Below, one piece after another: positions 1-6,660 of a DNA stretch of 11,846 nucleotides; position 1 is the first letter of the stretch, and each line of letters begins with the position of its first letter. Under the pieces are notes generated by a model. The model saw only the letters and a program-made list of their open reading frames with translations. It searched no databases and was not told the origin of the DNA. The stretch comes from an uncultured Eubacteriales bacterium (GTDB lineage Bacteria > Bacillota > Clostridia > Oscillospirales > Oscillospiraceae), in contig UQXG01000065.1 of assembly GCA_900544945.1 (NCBI GenBank), forward strand, positions 1 through 11,846. The letters are read 5' to 3'. Both the position numbers and the translations under genes were made by a program.

Positions 1-82
1 CAGTATTCCTCCACTTTTGAACCCTTCGGCTAGAGAAAAATCTCTCGCTCCCAGCTCTTGCCGATTTCATCAGAGGTTCCCG
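1..82 (+). repeat. Palindromic intergenic repeat, copy A (right half only)
   Basis: This is the right-hand part of the repeat seen complete at 5513-5677 and again at 11658-11846. Positions 2-17 match the AGTATTCCTCCACTTTT core of the inverted copy B, and 38-67 match its block running from AAAATCTCTCG to CTTGCCGATT. The end at 62-78 is the reverse complement of the left end of copy C (11662-11678) at 16 of 17 positions, so it is the right terminal inverted repeat. The left half lies before the window. A small local hairpin, AGAGA/TCTCT, lies within it. No coding potential is visible. The right boundary at 82 is set by alignment to copy B. Confidence 0.8.
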
Positions 83-93
83 AGGTTTATCGG

Positions 94-138
94 CAGTCTG
101 TGAAAACGCCGGAGAATCTCGGACGCTTTCACAGGCTG
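94..138 (+). promoter_or_regulatory. Long hairpin in the liv operon leader
   Basis: CAGTCTGTGAAA (94-105) pairs with TTTCACAGGCTG (127-138) over 12 bp with one G-T wobble. The stem continues through CG/CG and CCG/CGG toward a loop near 113-118. No T-run follows (TTGAGAAAATAG), so it is not a standard intrinsic terminator. It lies between repeat copy A and livH. It could be a leader RNA structure, an mRNA-stabilising stem or the end of an upstream transcript. A second G/C-rich stretch at 151-187, with GGCTCCGG repeated at 154 and 172, separates it from the livH ribosome binding site. I see no convincing promoter in 83-207. Confidence 0.5.
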
Positions 139-207
139 TTGAGAAAATAGGAAGGCTCCGGCTGCCGGGAGGGCTCCGGGGGCTTCCCAAGAAAGAGAGG
201 GCTATTC

Positions 208-1089
208 ATGAAAATCATTCAGTATCTGATCAACGGCATCAGCATCGGCTCCGTGTATGCCATCATTGCCCTGGGCTACACCATGGTTTACGGAATTGCC
301 AAGATGCTGAACTTCGCCCACGGCGACGTCATCATGGTGGGTGCGTACATTTCCTTCTGTGTGACCAACTATCTGGGTCTTCCGGTGGCGGTATCCATCC
401 TGGCGGCCATGGCGGTGTGCACGGTGCTTGGCGTTCTCATTGAGGGCCTTGCCTATAAGCCCCTGCGGGGCACTCCCAGCCTGGCGGTGCTGATTACGGC
501 CATCGGCGTCAGCTACTTCCTCCAGAACGCAGCTCAGCTGATTTGGTCTTCCAGCCCCAAGAACTTTACCTCCATTGTCACCTTCCAGCCTCTGCGGCTG
601 GCCGGCGGTCAGCTGGTGGTCACCGGCGAGGTGATTTACACCATTGTTGCCTCCATCCTCATTATGGTGGGTCTGACCTGGTTTACCACCAAGACCCGAA
701 CCGGTAAGGCCATGCGGGCGGTTTCCGAGGATCGGGACGCGGCCCAGCTCATGGGTATCAACGTGAACAAGACCATTTCCATGACCTTTGCCATCGGCTC
801 TGCGCTGGCGGCCATCGCCGGTGTGCTGCTGTGCTCCACGGTGCCGACCTTGCAGCCCACCACCGGCTCCATGCCCGGCATCCGTGCCTTCACCGCTGCC
901 GTCTTCGGCGGCATCGGCTCCATTCCCGGCGCTATGCTGGGCGGCATACTGCTCGGCATTATCGAGACCTTCAGCAAGGCCTATTTAAGTCCCCAGTTCA
1001 GCGATGCCATCGTGTTCGCCGTGCTGATTGTGATCCTGCTGGTGAAGCCCGCCGGACTGCTGGGCAAGCAGGTTCAGGAGAAGGTGTGA
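208..1089 (+). CDS. livH: Branched-chain amino acid ABC transporter permease LivH
   Basis: This is one of the two membrane subunits of a HAAT-family importer; with LivM it forms the channel that moves leucine, isoleucine, valine or similar substrates across the cytoplasmic membrane. The 293 residues are the usual LivH length and are hydrophobic almost throughout, with about eight membrane segments. The N-terminal stretch NGISIGSVYAIIALGYTMVYG and the LNFAHGD motif (about residues 34-40) are typical of LivH. The GIRAFTAAVFGGIGSIPGA loop near residue 225 is the conserved cytoplasmic region that contacts the ATPases. The ATG at 208 follows GAAAGAGAGG with good spacing. It is the first gene of livHMGF. 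The usual upstream neighbour, a substrate-binding protein gene, is not within the window, so the exact substrate is inferred from family only. Confidence 0.95.
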   Translation: MKIIQYLINGISIGSVYAIIALGYTMVYGIAKMLNFAHGDVIMVGAYISFCVTNYLGLPVAVSILAAMAVCTVLGVLIEGLAYKPLRGTPSLAVLITAIGVSYFLQNAAQLIWSSSPKNFTSIVTFQPLRLAGGQLVVTGEVIYTIVASILIMVGLTWFTTKTRTGKAMRAVSEDRDAAQLMGINVNKTISMTFAIGSALAAIAGVLLCSTVPTLQPTTGSMPGIRAFTAAVFGGIGSIPGAMLGGILLGIIETFSKAYLSPQFSDAIVFAVLIVILLVKPAGLLGKQVQEKV

Positions 1090-1099
1090 GGTGGTTATG

Positions 1100-2167
1100 A
1101 TGAAAAAGAGACTGACAAAAGACAAAATCCTGGGAGCCTCCACCTATATTCTGGTAACGGCGGCATTTTTGGTTCTGCAGCTTCTCATGAACCAGGGCAA
1201 GCTGAGCAGCACCATGAAGGGCTTCCTGGTTCCCGCCTGTGCCTATATTGTGCTGGCAGTTTCCCTGAACCTGCTGGTTGGCATCTGCGGTGAGCTGAGC
1301 CTGGGTCATGCGGGCTTTATGGGCATCGGCGCTTTCTCCGGCGTGATTGTTACCGCCCTGCTTGCCCAGGCGGTTCCCAACGGTGTCCTCCGGCTGGTGA
1401 TTGCCATGCTGGTAGGCGGCGTGCTGGCCGGTGCCATCGGCTTCCTCATCGGCATTCCTGTCCTTCGCCTTCGGGGCGACTATCTGGCGATCGTCACTCT
1501 GGCCTTCGGCGAAATTATGAAGAACATCTTCGGAAACCTCTACCTGGGCGTTGACGAAGAGGGACTTCACGCCACCATGAGCTCCGCCGGTCTGACCCTG
1601 GGAGCGGGCGGCACTATGATTGTTTCCGGCCCCAGAGGCGCCACGGGCATTACCAAGCTTTCTACCTTTGCCATCGGCTTCGTGTTGATTCTCTTCACCC
1701 TGTTTGTGGTACAGAATCTGATCAATTCCCGGGAGGGTCGGGCCATCAAGGCAGTCCGGGACAATCGGATTGCCGCCGAGTCCGTGGGCATCAACGTCAC
1801 CGCCTTCCGGATGAAGGCCTTCGTGGTCTCCGCGTTCCTGGCGGGCATGGCGGGCGCTCTGTACGCCATGAATTACGGCTCCATCACGGCCAGCAAGTTC
1901 AACTTCAATACCTCCATCAACATTCTGGTCTTTGTGGTGCTGGGCGGCATGGGCAACATCCTGGGCTCCATCATTTCCGCTACGGTGCTGTACATCCTGC
2001 CGGAGGCCATGCGCGGTTTGCAGGATTACCGGATGATTATCTATGCCATCGTTCTGATTCTGGTTATGCTCTTCACCTGGTCTCCCAAGGTCAAGGATAC
2101 CATGTCCGTGGTTTCGGACAAGATTTCCGGTATGTTCAAGAAGAAGGAGGCGGGAAGCCATGAATGA
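1100..2167 (+). CDS. livM: Branched-chain amino acid ABC transporter permease LivM
   Basis: This is the second membrane subunit of the importer, about 355 residues. After a short basic N-terminus (MKKRLTKDK) the protein is mostly membrane helices. The GELSLGHAGFMGIGAF motif (about residues 64-79) is the LivM signature, and IPVLRLRGDYLAIVTLAFGEI together with the later GREGRAIKAVRDN and AESVGIN stretches are the conserved ATPase-facing region. The reading frame is open from a GTG at 1091, and ATG codons occur at 1097 and 1100. I chose 1100 because the AGGTGG at 1089-1094 is then correctly spaced, whereas 1097 would sit too close; 1091 remains possible. Only about 10 bases separate it from livH, and its 3' end overlaps livG by 8 bases, so translation of the operon is probably coupled. 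Confidence 0.94.
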   Translation: MKKRLTKDKILGASTYILVTAAFLVLQLLMNQGKLSSTMKGFLVPACAYIVLAVSLNLLVGICGELSLGHAGFMGIGAFSGVIVTALLAQAVPNGVLRLVIAMLVGGVLAGAIGFLIGIPVLRLRGDYLAIVTLAFGEIMKNIFGNLYLGVDEEGLHATMSSAGLTLGAGGTMIVSGPRGATGITKLSTFAIGFVLILFTLFVVQNLINSREGRAIKAVRDNRIAAESVGINVTAFRMKAFVVSAFLAGMAGALYAMNYGSITASKFNFNTSINILVFVVLGGMGNILGSIISATVLYILPEAMRGLQDYRMIIYAIVLILVMLFTWSPKVKDTMSVVSDKISGMFKKKEAGSHE

Positions 2168-3017
2168 GTATTCCAAGAAGATTCTGAAAGTGCCCACCGT
2201 GACCTTCGTCCGGGAGCAGGATCAGGGCAAGCAGCCCGTTCTGGATGTACGGAACCTGGGCATTGACTTCGGCGGCCTGACTGCCGTGGACAGCTTCAAT
2301 ATCACCATCGGCCCCACCGAGATTTCCGGCCTGATCGGCCCCAACGGCGCGGGCAAGACCACCATTTTCAACCTGCTCACTGGCGTTTACCAGCCCACCC
2401 GTGGCTCGGTGCTGGTCAACGGCATCGACATCAAGGGAATGCCGGTGCACAAGGTCAATAAGCTGGGCATAGCCCGTACCTTCCAGAATATCCGGCTGTT
2501 TACGGATATGACCGTTCTTGACAACGTGAAGGTGGGTCTGCACAACTCCATGAAGTGCCCCTTTATTTCCAGCGTCCTGCACCTGCCCGGCTATTTCAAG
2601 GCCGAGAAGCTGGCAAACGAGAAGGCCATGGAGCTGCTGGACTTCATGGGTCTTGCCGAGCACGCCAACGAGAAGGCAGGGAGCCTGCCCTACGGCGTCC
2701 AGCGTCGGCTGGAAATTGTCCGGGCACTGGCCACCAATCCGTCGGTGATTCTGCTGGACGAGCCTGCCGCGGGCATGAACCCCAGCGAGACTGCCGAGCT
2801 GATGCACCAGATCCGCCGGATTCGGGACACCTTCCATGTGGCGATTTTCCTCATCGAGCACGATATGAATCTGGTGATGAATGTCTGCGAGGCCATCGCC
2901 GTGGTGAATTACGGTCGGATTATCGCTAAGGGCACCCCTGAGGAGATTCAGGCCAACCCCGCGGTTATTGAAGCCTACCTTGGCAAGGAGGAGAACCATG
3001 CAGATGCTGAAAATTGA
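2160..3017 (+). CDS. livG: Branched-chain amino acid ABC transporter ATPase LivG
   Basis: This is one of two cytoplasmic ATPases powering the importer. In 285 residues it has Walker A GPNGAGKT (60-67), a Q-loop at TFQN (about 107-110), an ABC signature LPYGVQRRLEI (176-186), Walker B VILLDEP (196-202) and the switch histidine in LIEHDMN (H234). The degenerate signature YGVQRR in place of LSGGQ is normal for LivG. The Walker A to Q-loop segment and the C-terminal GTPEEIQANPAVIEAYLG tail are also typical. The first ~25 residues precede the ABC fold and form a slightly long N-terminal extension. AAGGAGG at 2144-2150 lies 9 bases before the ATG at 2160, inside the end of livM. Confidence 0.95.
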   Translation: MNEYSKKILKVPTVTFVREQDQGKQPVLDVRNLGIDFGGLTAVDSFNITIGPTEISGLIGPNGAGKTTIFNLLTGVYQPTRGSVLVNGIDIKGMPVHKVNKLGIARTFQNIRLFTDMTVLDNVKVGLHNSMKCPFISSVLHLPGYFKAEKLANEKAMELLDFMGLAEHANEKAGSLPYGVQRRLEIVRALATNPSVILLDEPAAGMNPSETAELMHQIRRIRDTFHVAIFLIEHDMNLVMNVCEAIAVVNYGRIIAKGTPEEIQANPAVIEAYLGKEENHADAEN

Positions 3018-3702
3018 AGACATGCACGTCTATTACGGCGCCATCCATGCGGTAAAGGGCGTGTCCTTTGAGGTGGGCGAGGGCGAAATTGTGGCTCTGA
3101 TCGGCGCCAACGGCGCGGGAAAATCCACCATTCTGAAAACCGTTTCCGGTCTGATGCACCCCCGCAGCGGCTCCATCCACTTCTGTGACCAGGACATCAC
3201 CCACGCCGAGGCCTTTAAGCTGCTGCGTACCGGTCTGGCTCACGTCCCTGAGGGACGGCGGATTTTCCAGCAGATGACCGTCCAGGAGAACCTGGAAATG
3301 GGCGCTTACATCAATAAAGAGGTTTCCGCTCAGGACTTGGAGATGGTATTCAACTATTTCCCCCGGCTGAAGGAGCGGCGCAAGCAGATCGCGGGCACCC
3401 TCTCCGGCGGCGAGCAGCAGATGCTGGCTATGTCCCGGGCTCTGATGTCCCACCCCAAGCTGATGATGCTGGATGAGCCCTCCATGGGTCTGGCTCCCAT
3501 TCTGGTTGACCAGATTTTCGACATCATCAAGGAGCTCCACAAGGCGGGTACTACCATCCTTCTCGTGGAGCAGAACGCCCGGAAGGCTTTGCAGATTGCC
3601 GACCGTGCCTACGTTCTGGAAACCGGCAGCATCACCCTCAGCGGTACCGGTGCGGAGCTGGCAAGCTCGGATGCCGTGAAGAAAGCTTACCTGGGCGGCT
3701 GA
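2998..3702 (+). CDS. livF: Branched-chain amino acid ABC transporter ATPase LivF
   Basis: This is the partner ATPase of LivG, 234 residues from the chosen start. It has Walker A GANGAGKST (36-44), signature LSGGEQQ (135-141) and Walker B LMMLDEP (155-161), followed by SMGLAP. The switch-histidine position reads LLVEQNA (glutamine 192), the usual LivF form, so the asymmetry with LivG is normal. The frame is open from an ATG at 2968, but the ATG at 2998 has a perfect AAGGAGG at 2985-2991 six bases upstream and gives the standard N-terminus MQMLKIEDMHVYYG. It therefore overlaps livG by 20 bases. It is the last gene of the operon and is followed within about 30 bases by a strong terminator. Confidence 0.95.
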   Translation: MQMLKIEDMHVYYGAIHAVKGVSFEVGEGEIVALIGANGAGKSTILKTVSGLMHPRSGSIHFCDQDITHAEAFKLLRTGLAHVPEGRRIFQQMTVQENLEMGAYINKEVSAQDLEMVFNYFPRLKERRKQIAGTLSGGEQQMLAMSRALMSHPKLMMLDEPSMGLAPILVDQIFDIIKELHKAGTTILLVEQNARKALQIADRAYVLETGSITLSGTGAELASSDAVKKAYLGG

Positions 3703-3732
3703 TAGCGTTTCCTTTCCATACGCAACAATTTC

Positions 3733-3772
3733 ACACCCCCTGCATAGGGTAAATGCAGGGGGTGTCTTTTTA
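3733..3772 (+). terminator. Intrinsic terminator of the liv operon
   Basis: A perfect 13-bp stem, ACACCCCCTGCAT (3733-3745) pairing with ATGCAGGGGGTGT (3753-3765), has a 7-nt loop and is followed by CTTTTT (3766-3771). It starts 30 bases after the livF stop. The descending arm AGGGGGTG (3757-3764) also lies where a ribosome binding site for the small gene at 3772 would sit, so the two functions share sequence. Confidence 0.93.
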
Positions 3773-3921
3773 TGTGCCGGAAAAATCGTCTGCGGGGCTG
3801 CTGCCTGATCTGCTTCGGCCTGGGGCTGATCCTGGGGCACTGCCTGGAAAGCTGGCTGCTGTGCTGCTGCGGCGGCCTGTGCCTGATGGCGCTGGGCTGC
3901 TGCGTGACGAGACATCGATAG
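3772..3921 (+). CDS. Small cysteine-rich hydrophobic membrane peptide, unknown function
   Basis: This is an open frame of 49 residues beginning MCRKNRLRGCC and ending CCVTRHR. A basic N-terminus (residues 1-8: R3, K4, R6, R8) leads into two hydrophobic stretches, about 10-25 and 28-46, and the C-terminus is basic again, as in a small one- or two-pass membrane protein. Eleven of 49 residues are cysteine, including a CCC run at 31-33 and pairs at 10-11 and 43-44. Third codon positions are mostly G or C, as in the neighbouring genes, which supports real coding. The only ribosome binding site is AGGGGGTG within the liv terminator stem, 7 bases upstream. I do not recognise a named family. It lies 92 bases before the sipL-like gene, so a sporulation link is possible but only a guess. 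Confidence 0.55.
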   Translation: MCRKNRLRGCCLICFGLGLILGHCLESWLLCCCGGLCLMALGCCVTRHR

Positions 3922-3938
3922 GAAGTGGGATGACCTGG

Positions 3939-3967
3939 TCATATTCTTGTCCCGGCGGGAATAGACT
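3939..3967 (+). promoter_or_regulatory. Possible sigma-E promoter for the sipL-like gene
   Basis: TCATATT at 3939-3945 fits the sigma-E -35 element, and AATAGACT at 3960-3967, after a 14-base spacer, matches the CATACAnT -10 element at five of seven defined positions. The expected start of transcription would be about 40 bases before the GTG at 4014. Sigma-E control is known for sipL in Clostridioides difficile, which favours this reading. TATAGT at 3967-3972 could instead be a sigma-A -10 element, but it lacks a good -35 element. Confidence 0.35.
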
Positions 3968-4013
3968 ATAGTGCAAGAACAGCAAGTCTATTTGGGATGA
4001 GGAGTGAACCGAA

Positions 4014-5510
4014 GTGGAAGTGACATTTCAGAATCAGGGCTGCCCCTGCTTGAAGCCGGTTTTGCGTCAGGCACGAAACGCGGAGCAGTCCCAGGAGATC
4101 AAGCTTGCCGAGGGAATGCCGGACGTGGGTCGAATCCTGACGGCCTGGGGACAGCCCATCCTGCGCGGCAAGGAGTGGGGCTCGGATGGACTGTCCGTTA
4201 CCGGTGGAATGATGGTCTGGGTTCTGTACACCCCGGAGGACGGAAGCACGGAGCGGTGTCTGGACGGCTGGATTCCCTTTCAGCTGCGCTTCGAGCTGCC
4301 GGAGGAGCTGCCTGAGGGGAAAATCTGCCTGGGGATGCTCCCCAGAGCGGTGGAGGCCAGAACCGTATCGCCCCGGAAAATTCAGGTTCGGGCGGGGCTG
4401 AGCCTGCTGTGCCAGGCCTTTGTGCCCATGGAAATCCCGGTCGCCCGGCCGCAGCATTTGCCGGAGGGTGTGGAGCTGCTGGAAAATACCTATCCCGTCC
4501 GGCTCTGGAAGGAGGCGGGGGAGAAGGCCTTTTCCCAGGAGGAGACACTGACCCTGCCGGATTCCGCGCCGGTGCCGGAGGAATTGATCTGTTACTGGGC
4601 AGATGCCCGGGTGACCGATCGGAAGGTGCTGTCCCAGAAGCTGGTGTTCCGGGGAAGCACGGCGGTGCACCTGTGCTATCGCTGCCGGGAGGGTCAGCTC
4701 CACTGCTGGGACTTTGACCTGCCCTTTTCTCAGTATGCGGAGCTGACCGGGGAGTACGGTGCAGATGCCCAGACGGAATTTTCGCTGTGCCTCACCGGGC
4801 TGGAACTGGAGCTGGACGAAGAAGGCCGGATGAATCTGAAATGCGGCATTGCCGCCCAGTATGCCCTGTCCGACCGGGAGCAGCTGGAGCTGACTCAGGA
4901 TGCCTACAGTCCGGGAAGGGAGCTGCAAATCCAGATGAGCACACTGGAACTGCCGGTGACTCTGGACGGACGGCGGGAGAACCTGTATGCCGAGCAGACC
5001 CTGCCCGGTCAGGGCAGTCTGGTGGTGGACAGCCGGTTCCTGCCGGAATATCCCAGACAGCGGCGGGAAGGGACGTGCCCGGTTCTGGAGCAATGCGGTA
5101 CCTTCCAGCTCCTGTATTACGGGGAGGACGGCGCTCTGCACGCAGGCTCTGCCCGCTGGGAAGGTACCCTTCCGGTGAACGCGGATGAAGCGGTGGATAT
5201 CTGGGCAGTGCCGGGAATCGGAACCTGCCAGGCGGCAATCGGCGGCAGCGAGATGACCCTGAAAGCGGAGCTGCCTGTGGAACTGACGGCGGCAACGGTG
5301 GAGCGGCTGAGCGTGGTGACGGGGCTGACCCTGGGGGAGAGCCGGAAGGGGGAGGGCGGCAGGCCTTCTCTGATTCTCTGCCGAGCCGGAGAAAGAAGTC
5401 TCTGGGACATGGCAAAGGCGGCAGGCTCCACGGTGGCGTCCATCCGGGAGGCAAACGATTTGCAGGGGGAGCCTGCCCCGGACCAGATGCTCTTGATTCC
5501 AATTTTGTAA
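4014..5510 (+). CDS. sipL: SipL-like spore coat morphogenesis protein (SPOCS domains, C-terminal LysM)
   Basis: This protein has 498 residues, close to the size of clostridial SipL. The N-terminal region (about 38-130, starting VGRILTAWGQPILRG) and the stretch at about 190-300 look like two SPOCS (DUF3794) domains, and a more degenerate third covers about 325-435. The C-terminus (about 458-498, SLWDMAKAAGSTVASIREAN then LLIPIL) is a LysM domain. In C. difficile, SipL acts in the mother cell, binds the SpoIVA ATPase through LysM and tethers the coat to the forespore; the same role is inferred here. No signal peptide is seen, as expected for a mother-cell cytosolic protein. The GTG start at 4014 follows GATGAGGAG by about ten bases. 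Its stop is two bases before repeat copy B. Other DUF3794/LysM proteins exist, so the exact orthology is less sure than the family. Confidence 0.85.
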   Translation: MEVTFQNQGCPCLKPVLRQARNAEQSQEIKLAEGMPDVGRILTAWGQPILRGKEWGSDGLSVTGGMMVWVLYTPEDGSTERCLDGWIPFQLRFELPEELPEGKICLGMLPRAVEARTVSPRKIQVRAGLSLLCQAFVPMEIPVARPQHLPEGVELLENTYPVRLWKEAGEKAFSQEETLTLPDSAPVPEELICYWADARVTDRKVLSQKLVFRGSTAVHLCYRCREGQLHCWDFDLPFSQYAELTGEYGADAQTEFSLCLTGLELELDEEGRMNLKCGIAAQYALSDREQLELTQDAYSPGRELQIQMSTLELPVTLDGRRENLYAEQTLPGQGSLVVDSRFLPEYPRQRREGTCPVLEQCGTFQLLYYGEDGALHAGSARWEGTLPVNADEAVDIWAVPGIGTCQAAIGGSEMTLKAELPVELTAATVERLSVVTGLTLGESRKGEGGRPSLILCRAGERSLWDMAKAAGSTVASIREANDLQGEPAPDQMLLIPIL

Positions 5511-5512
5511 CA

Positions 5513-5677
5513 GGGGGAGCTCTGAATCAATCGGCAAGAGCTGGCAACGAGAGATTTTGTTCACAGGCAAGCTTCTAAAAGTGGAGGAATACTTTGTGTA
5601 TTTCCCACTTTTCGAAGGGCAGTATGTGGGCAAAAGATCCGCTGTCCAGCCGCCGACGATTGATTTAGAGTTCCCCC
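5513..5677 (-). repeat. Palindromic intergenic repeat, copy B (complete, 165 bp)
   Basis: The ends 5513-5533 and 5657-5677 are inverted repeats matching at 19 of 21 positions (from GGGGGA to AATCAATCG). In the centre, 5572-5592 pairs with 5598-5617 (CTTCTAAAAGTGG against CCACTTTTCGAAG, then GGAATAC against GTATTTC, with one bulged A) around the 5-nt loop TTTGT. The midpoint of the outer ends, 5595, is also the midpoint of this loop. The intermediate segments are weakly complementary too, so the whole element is one imperfect palindrome. It has no open frame of its own. It is the reverse complement of copies A and C. It starts two bases after the sipL-like stop and precedes the terminator, so it should be transcribed in that gene's 3' untranslated region. 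No clear target-site duplication is visible. Confidence 0.88.
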
Positions 5678-5688
5678 AACCGAAAGAG

Positions 5689-5723
5689 AAACGCCGCACC
5701 GGGGGAGAACCGGTGCGGCGTTT
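5689..5723. terminator. Bidirectional terminator between convergent sipL-like gene and rsmI
   Basis: AAACGCCGCACCGG (5689-5702) pairs perfectly with CCGGTGCGGCGTTT (5710-5723) over 14 bp with a 7-nt loop. On the plus strand only TTT follows; on the minus strand the stem is followed by TTTCTCTTTC, a better U-rich tail for the rsmI transcript. It lies between two converging genes. The remaining bases to the rsmI stop (5724-5816) hold only two weak, mutually exclusive hairpins (GCTGTC/GACAGC at 5756-5770 and CCCTGA/TCAGGG at 5761-5781). Confidence 0.85.
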
Positions 5724-5816
5724 GACAGCCTGGTCGCATTGAGCTTGGGGATAACGCTGTCCCTGACAGCATACTTCAGGGGAAGGGCGAAAGCAATTGA
5801 AAGCTGTCGAATGGGT

Positions 5817-6659
5817 CTATTCTTTTTCCGAATCCTTCAGGGCAATTTCATAAACCGCGTTTTTGGAAAGCCCCAGCTCCTTGGCGGTCTGCTTCACCGC
5901 GTCCTTCCGGGAAAGCCCCTGGGCAATCAATTCTGCCAGTCGGGCAGCGGCATCGGTTTCCGAAGGAATTTCCTTTTCTTCCGGTTTGGCACCGGCAACA
6001 ATCAGCACAAATTCACCCTTTGGGGGATTTTCGGTGTAGCGTTCCAGTGCCTCCGACAGTGTGGTGCGGACAACCTCCTCGTGAAGCTTGGTCAGTTCCC
6101 GGCACAGGCTCAGAGGCCGGTCGCCGCCGAAAACCTCCGTCATGTCGGCAAGAGTGGTGAGAAGCTTGTGCGGAGCCTCATAGAAAATCATGGTTCGCTG
6201 CTCGCTTTTCAGGCTTTCCAGGTGCTCCCGGCGGCTTTTTTTCGCCGTGGACAGAAAACCCTCGAAACAGAACCGACCGGTGGCCTGACCGGAGATGCTC
6301 AGAGCGGTGATGGCGGCGCAGGGGCCGGGAATGGCGCAGACCGGAATTCCCGCCGCGGCGCACTGCTTCACCAGATCCTCACCGGGGTCGGAGATGGCGG
6401 GGCTTCCCGCGTCGGAAACCAGGGCGCAGGTTTCGCCGCCCAGAATCCGCTCCACGATCCGGCTGCCTTGGGCGGCCTTGTTGTGCTCGTAGTAGCTGAC
6501 GAGACTTTTCTTGATGCCCAGGTGGTTGAGAAGCTTCAACGTCACCCGGGTGTCCTCCGCGGCGATGAAATCCGCGGCCTCCAGGGTTTCCCGGCACCGC
6601 TGGGAAATATCCCCCAGATTGCCGATGGGGGTGGGAACCAGATACAGCATTGCGGACAT
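5817..6659 (-). CDS. rsmI: 16S rRNA (cytidine(1402)-2'-O)-methyltransferase RsmI
   Basis: RsmI uses S-adenosylmethionine to 2'-O-methylate C1402 in the decoding centre of 16S rRNA. The 280 residues show the tetrapyrrole-methylase fold motifs expected of RsmI: VPTPIGNLGD (8-17), AEDTR (34-38), SDAGSPAISDPG (82-93), IPGPCAAITAL (110-120), GFLSTAKKSRREHL (134-147), FYEAPHKL (159-166) and CRELTKLHEE. The C-terminal segment (about 235-275) is a small helical region (LSRKDAVKQTAKELGLSKNAVYEIAL), also usual in this family. The ATG at 6659 has AGGAGG (6668-6673) eight bases upstream. Only one base separates it from the trmN6 stop, so the two genes form a coupled operon. RsmH, which methylates N4 of the same C1402, is also encoded in this window (10715-11650). 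Confidence 0.97.
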   Translation of the reverse strand: MSAMLYLVPTPIGNLGDISQRCRETLEAADFIAAEDTRVTLKLLNHLGIKKSLVSYYEHNKAAQGSRIVERILGGETCALVSDAGSPAISDPGEDLVKQCAAAGIPVCAIPGPCAAITALSISGQATGRFCFEGFLSTAKKSRREHLESLKSEQRTMIFYEAPHKLLTTLADMTEVFGGDRPLSLCRELTKLHEEVVRTTLSEALERYTENPPKGEFVLIVAGAKPEEKEIPSETDAAARLAELIAQGLSRKDAVKQTAKELGLSKNAVYEIALKDSEKE

Positions 6660-6660
6660 A

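Noticed and set aside
83..207. T-box or other amino acid riboswitch in the liv leader
   Set aside because: The T-box core (AGGGTGGNACCGCG type) is absent, and the structures seen are simple hairpins.
2968..2997. Earlier ATG for livF at 2968
   Set aside because: The ATG at 2998 has an ideal AAGGAGG and gives the standard LivF N-terminus; the earlier one adds ten unusual basic residues.
998..3942. Long minus-strand frames opposite livM, livG and livF
   Set aside because: The plus strand has complete ABC permease and ATPase motifs with ribosome binding sites. The minus frames are compositional shadows rich in His, Gln and Gly.
3966..5699. Open frame of 577 codons on the minus strand opposite the sipL-like gene
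   Set aside because: The sense strand encodes clear SPOCS and LysM features. The antisense product has no recognisable domain and crosses repeat copy B and part of the terminator.
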